Positions 62,669 through 64,000 of a DNA stretch of 64,000 nt are shown here, in pieces. Source of the DNA: an uncultured Flavobacteriales bacterium. Its GTDB lineage: Bacteria; Bacteroidota; Bacteroidia; Flavobacteriales_G; Salibacteraceae. Under the pieces are notes generated by a model. It had not been told where the DNA came from and did not search any database. It saw nothing but the letters and a program-made list of their open reading frames with translations. Position 1 is the first letter of the stretch. Each line of letters opens with the position of its first letter. The translations under genes were made by a program, and so were the position numbers. Where the stretch lies: the NCBI GenBank assembly GCA_905479105.1, contig CAJQLE010000002.1:1-64000 (forward strand). The letters are read 5' to 3'.

Positions 62669-64000
62669 TTATCGCTTCAAAGTGAACGAACCCGCGAATA
62701 CATTGCGGTCTACATCCACCACTACTTCATCCTGATAATCCAAGGTGAAATAATAAACGCCTTCACCGGCCATTTCACCATTTATATAGCCATCCCAGCC
62801 ATAGGCAATGTTCCTTGTTTCATGGACAAGTTGTCCCCAGCGGTTGAAAATGGTCAATCGATAGCTATATATATTACATGTAGTTGTGGGTCTGAATAAA
62901 TCATTGATTCCATCTCCATTTGGTGTAAAGACATTGCTATACTCAACATCACAATCAATGGAAGGGCATGCAATATCATCCAGATCAAAACGAATTGACT
63001 CCACCTTAGAGCATTCACCTTTGGTAATGGTAACGGAATAGCGTTGTGTTCGATCATCAAGAACTGCCCAAATACTATCTACGGTATCTCCGGTATTCCA
63101 TAAATAAGTTGCCGATGAATCCGTTCCTTTCAGTAACACAGTAACCAGGTCGCAAATGACCGTATCTGGCCCAAAATCCGTCATGAGCTCGCCATTGAAA
63201 AGCACATTCATCGTATCAACGAATGTTCCACAAGCGTTAAAGGCAGCCAGCCACACTATTTGACTTTCTCCTACATCAAAGGTTCTTGAATTGCTTGAGT
63301 CCGACCAAACAAATGAAATGCCTTGTGCGGTCGGTCTTACCAGAGTAAAGCTGGCGTCAAAACAGTTAATGGTATCGGGTGGCAGAAGAGAATCAGGCAG
63401 GTTTGGAAAAAACGATACCTGAATGCTATCTTCTATCGCCCCACAATCACTAAAAATGCTTACGAGGTATTTAGCACTGGAATCAACTTCAATGAATGGA
63501 TCGGTATCACCCGTGTTCCAAAGAACATTATAACCAAAAGAAACAGTATCACCGATAACAATTGACGAAGCTCCACAGACCACTGTATCCAATCCTAGTT
63601 CATAATTCAATGGTGCCAAACGAATCACTTGAACAGAGTCTGTAACCGTATCGCATACTCCAAACAATGTCACTTTCACTAAACCAGAGTCCGTGGCGAT
63701 AAAAGCTGAATCGGTTGATCCATCTTGCCATAAATACGAAATCGCACCTGGCTGGTCTATATCAAACGTAAGTACTTGACCATCGCACAAAATTGTATCA
63801 TCTGGAAAGCTCACTGTTTGATTGGGGAAGATATTGACCTCAACAATCGTTGTATCAGACAAAAAAGCTGAATAGGCAATATGAGTAACTGTGTACGTTC
63901 CCGGAGTTTGATAAATGTGAAATGGATTTATAAGCTTAGAAGTATCATTCACTCCTGAAGTCGGATCTCCAAAATTCCAGAAGACTGAATCAGACGATAG
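62669..64000 (-). CDS. Large Ig/PKD-repeat protein with T9SS type B tail (N-terminus outside window)
   Basis: The reading frame is open to the window end, so only the C-terminal about 440 residues are seen. Repeats of Ig-like domains of about 80 residues follow one another (SYLWQDGSTDSAFIATDSGL, VLWNTGDTDPFIEVDSSAKY, YLWNTGDTVDSIWAV), preceded by a PKD-like unit (FWNFGDPTSGVNDT). The last 90 residues are the gliding-motility-associated type B sorting domain (SNVFTPNGDGINDLFRPTT, RLTIFNRWGQLVHETRN, WDGYINGEMAGEGVYYFTL). It is a cell-surface or secreted protein handled by the type IX system. A GTG at 63952 is not its true start. Confidence 0.9.
   Translation of the reverse strand, partial: LSSDSVFWNFGDPTSGVNDTSKLINPFHIYQTPGTYTVTHIAYSAFLSDTTIVEVNIFPNQTVSFPDDTILCDGQVLTFDIDQPGAISYLWQDGSTDSAFIATDSGLVKVTLFGVCDTVTDSVQVIRLAPLNYELGLDTVVCGASSIVIGDTVSFGYNVLWNTGDTDPFIEVDSSAKYLVSIFSDCGAIEDSIQVSFFPNLPDSLLPPDTINCFDASFTLVRPTAQGISFVWSDSSNSRTFDVGESQIVWLAAFNACGTFVDTMNVLFNGELMTDFGPDTVICDLVTVLLKGTDSSATYLWNTGDTVDSIWAVLDDRTQRYSVTITKGECSKVESIRFDLDDIACPSIDCDVEYSNVFTPNGDGINDLFRPTTTCNIYSYRLTIFNRWGQLVHETRNIAYGWDGYINGEMAGEGVYYFTLDYQDEVVVDVDRNVFAGSFTLKR

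Overview
The window comes from a marine-type member of the Bacteroidota, most likely near the Flavobacteriales (family level is a guess). Four things in the sequence support this. There is type IX secretion machinery and cargo: porQ, PorP/SprF, a PorE-like protein, and several proteins with type A or type B C-terminal sorting domains. Some upstream regions carry TAnnTTTG-like -7 boxes. Several families are Bacteroidota-specific: the alternative GlmU-like enzyme, the fused 2-oxoacid dehydrogenase E1 alpha/beta, and an acidic-tailed protein next to a CoA-binding protein. There is also a flavobacterial-style green proton-pumping proteorhodopsin paired with a Brp/Blh retinal synthase. Gene density is high and several convergent genes overlap at their 3' ends. 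No rRNA, tRNA, CRISPR array, IS element or prophage was seen.

Layout. 1-3.6 kb: an alanine-rich exported protein with no normal start codon, small secreted proteins, a TRL-type lipoprotein, a decayed coding remnant and a DUF1883 protein. 3.7-10.9 kb: core genes ispH, cmk, porQ, lon, a GlmU-like enzyme and rpmE (type B). 11-17.7 kb: two lipoproteins, a CoA-binding protein, a GNAT-nitrilase fusion in an operon with an XRE-S24 regulator, and a small regulator/membrane-protein pair. 17.8-22 kb: two tandem GH17 glucanase-like proteins without signal peptides, and an exported catalase-peroxidase with an OxyR-like site upstream. 22.3-25.6 kb: an SDR-DUF2867 protein and the proteorhodopsin/blh pair, with a terminator between them that runs up to the blh start codon. 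26-27.9 kb: an LpxL-like acyltransferase and a broken fatty-acid desaturase. 28-36 kb: a type B T9SS cargo, PorP/SprF and PorE-like triad, then a GT-C glycosyltransferase. 36-44 kb: MoxR ATPase, an RNA helicase (DEVD box), an NrtR-like regulator, SRPBCC, glutathione peroxidase, pirin, DUF1853 and htpG. 44-54.4 kb: an M4 metalloprotease with T9SS tail, a repeat-rich propeller protein, a TPR-SPOR protein, an EEP-family phosphatase/nuclease, a thioredoxin-like protein and a YggS PLP protein. 54.5-60.3 kb: an NlpC/P60 peptidase, a SAM-I riboswitch in front of a metH-metF deletion remnant, an AlgJ/AlgX-like protein, a beta-barrel and the E1 fusion. 60.4-64 kb: a PspC/PadR operon with a clear operator, and the C-terminal part of a large T9SS type B protein running off the window.

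The most unusual observations are two gene-destroying internal deletions. A SAM-riboswitch-controlled methionine synthase gene is cut after about 146 codons and joined, out of frame, to the last about 27 codons of a metF-like gene. A desaturase has lost a stretch that I estimate at 50-60 codons between its second and third histidine boxes. Both junctions sit on a short sequence that fits both parent genes, which suggests deletion between short direct repeats, or alternatively an assembly or cloning artefact. Other points worth a look are the intra-operon terminator abutting blh, a predicted antenna-type fenestration glycine in the rhodopsin, a possible switching helix downstream of the SAM aptamer, and a promoter/operator overlap upstream of padR.
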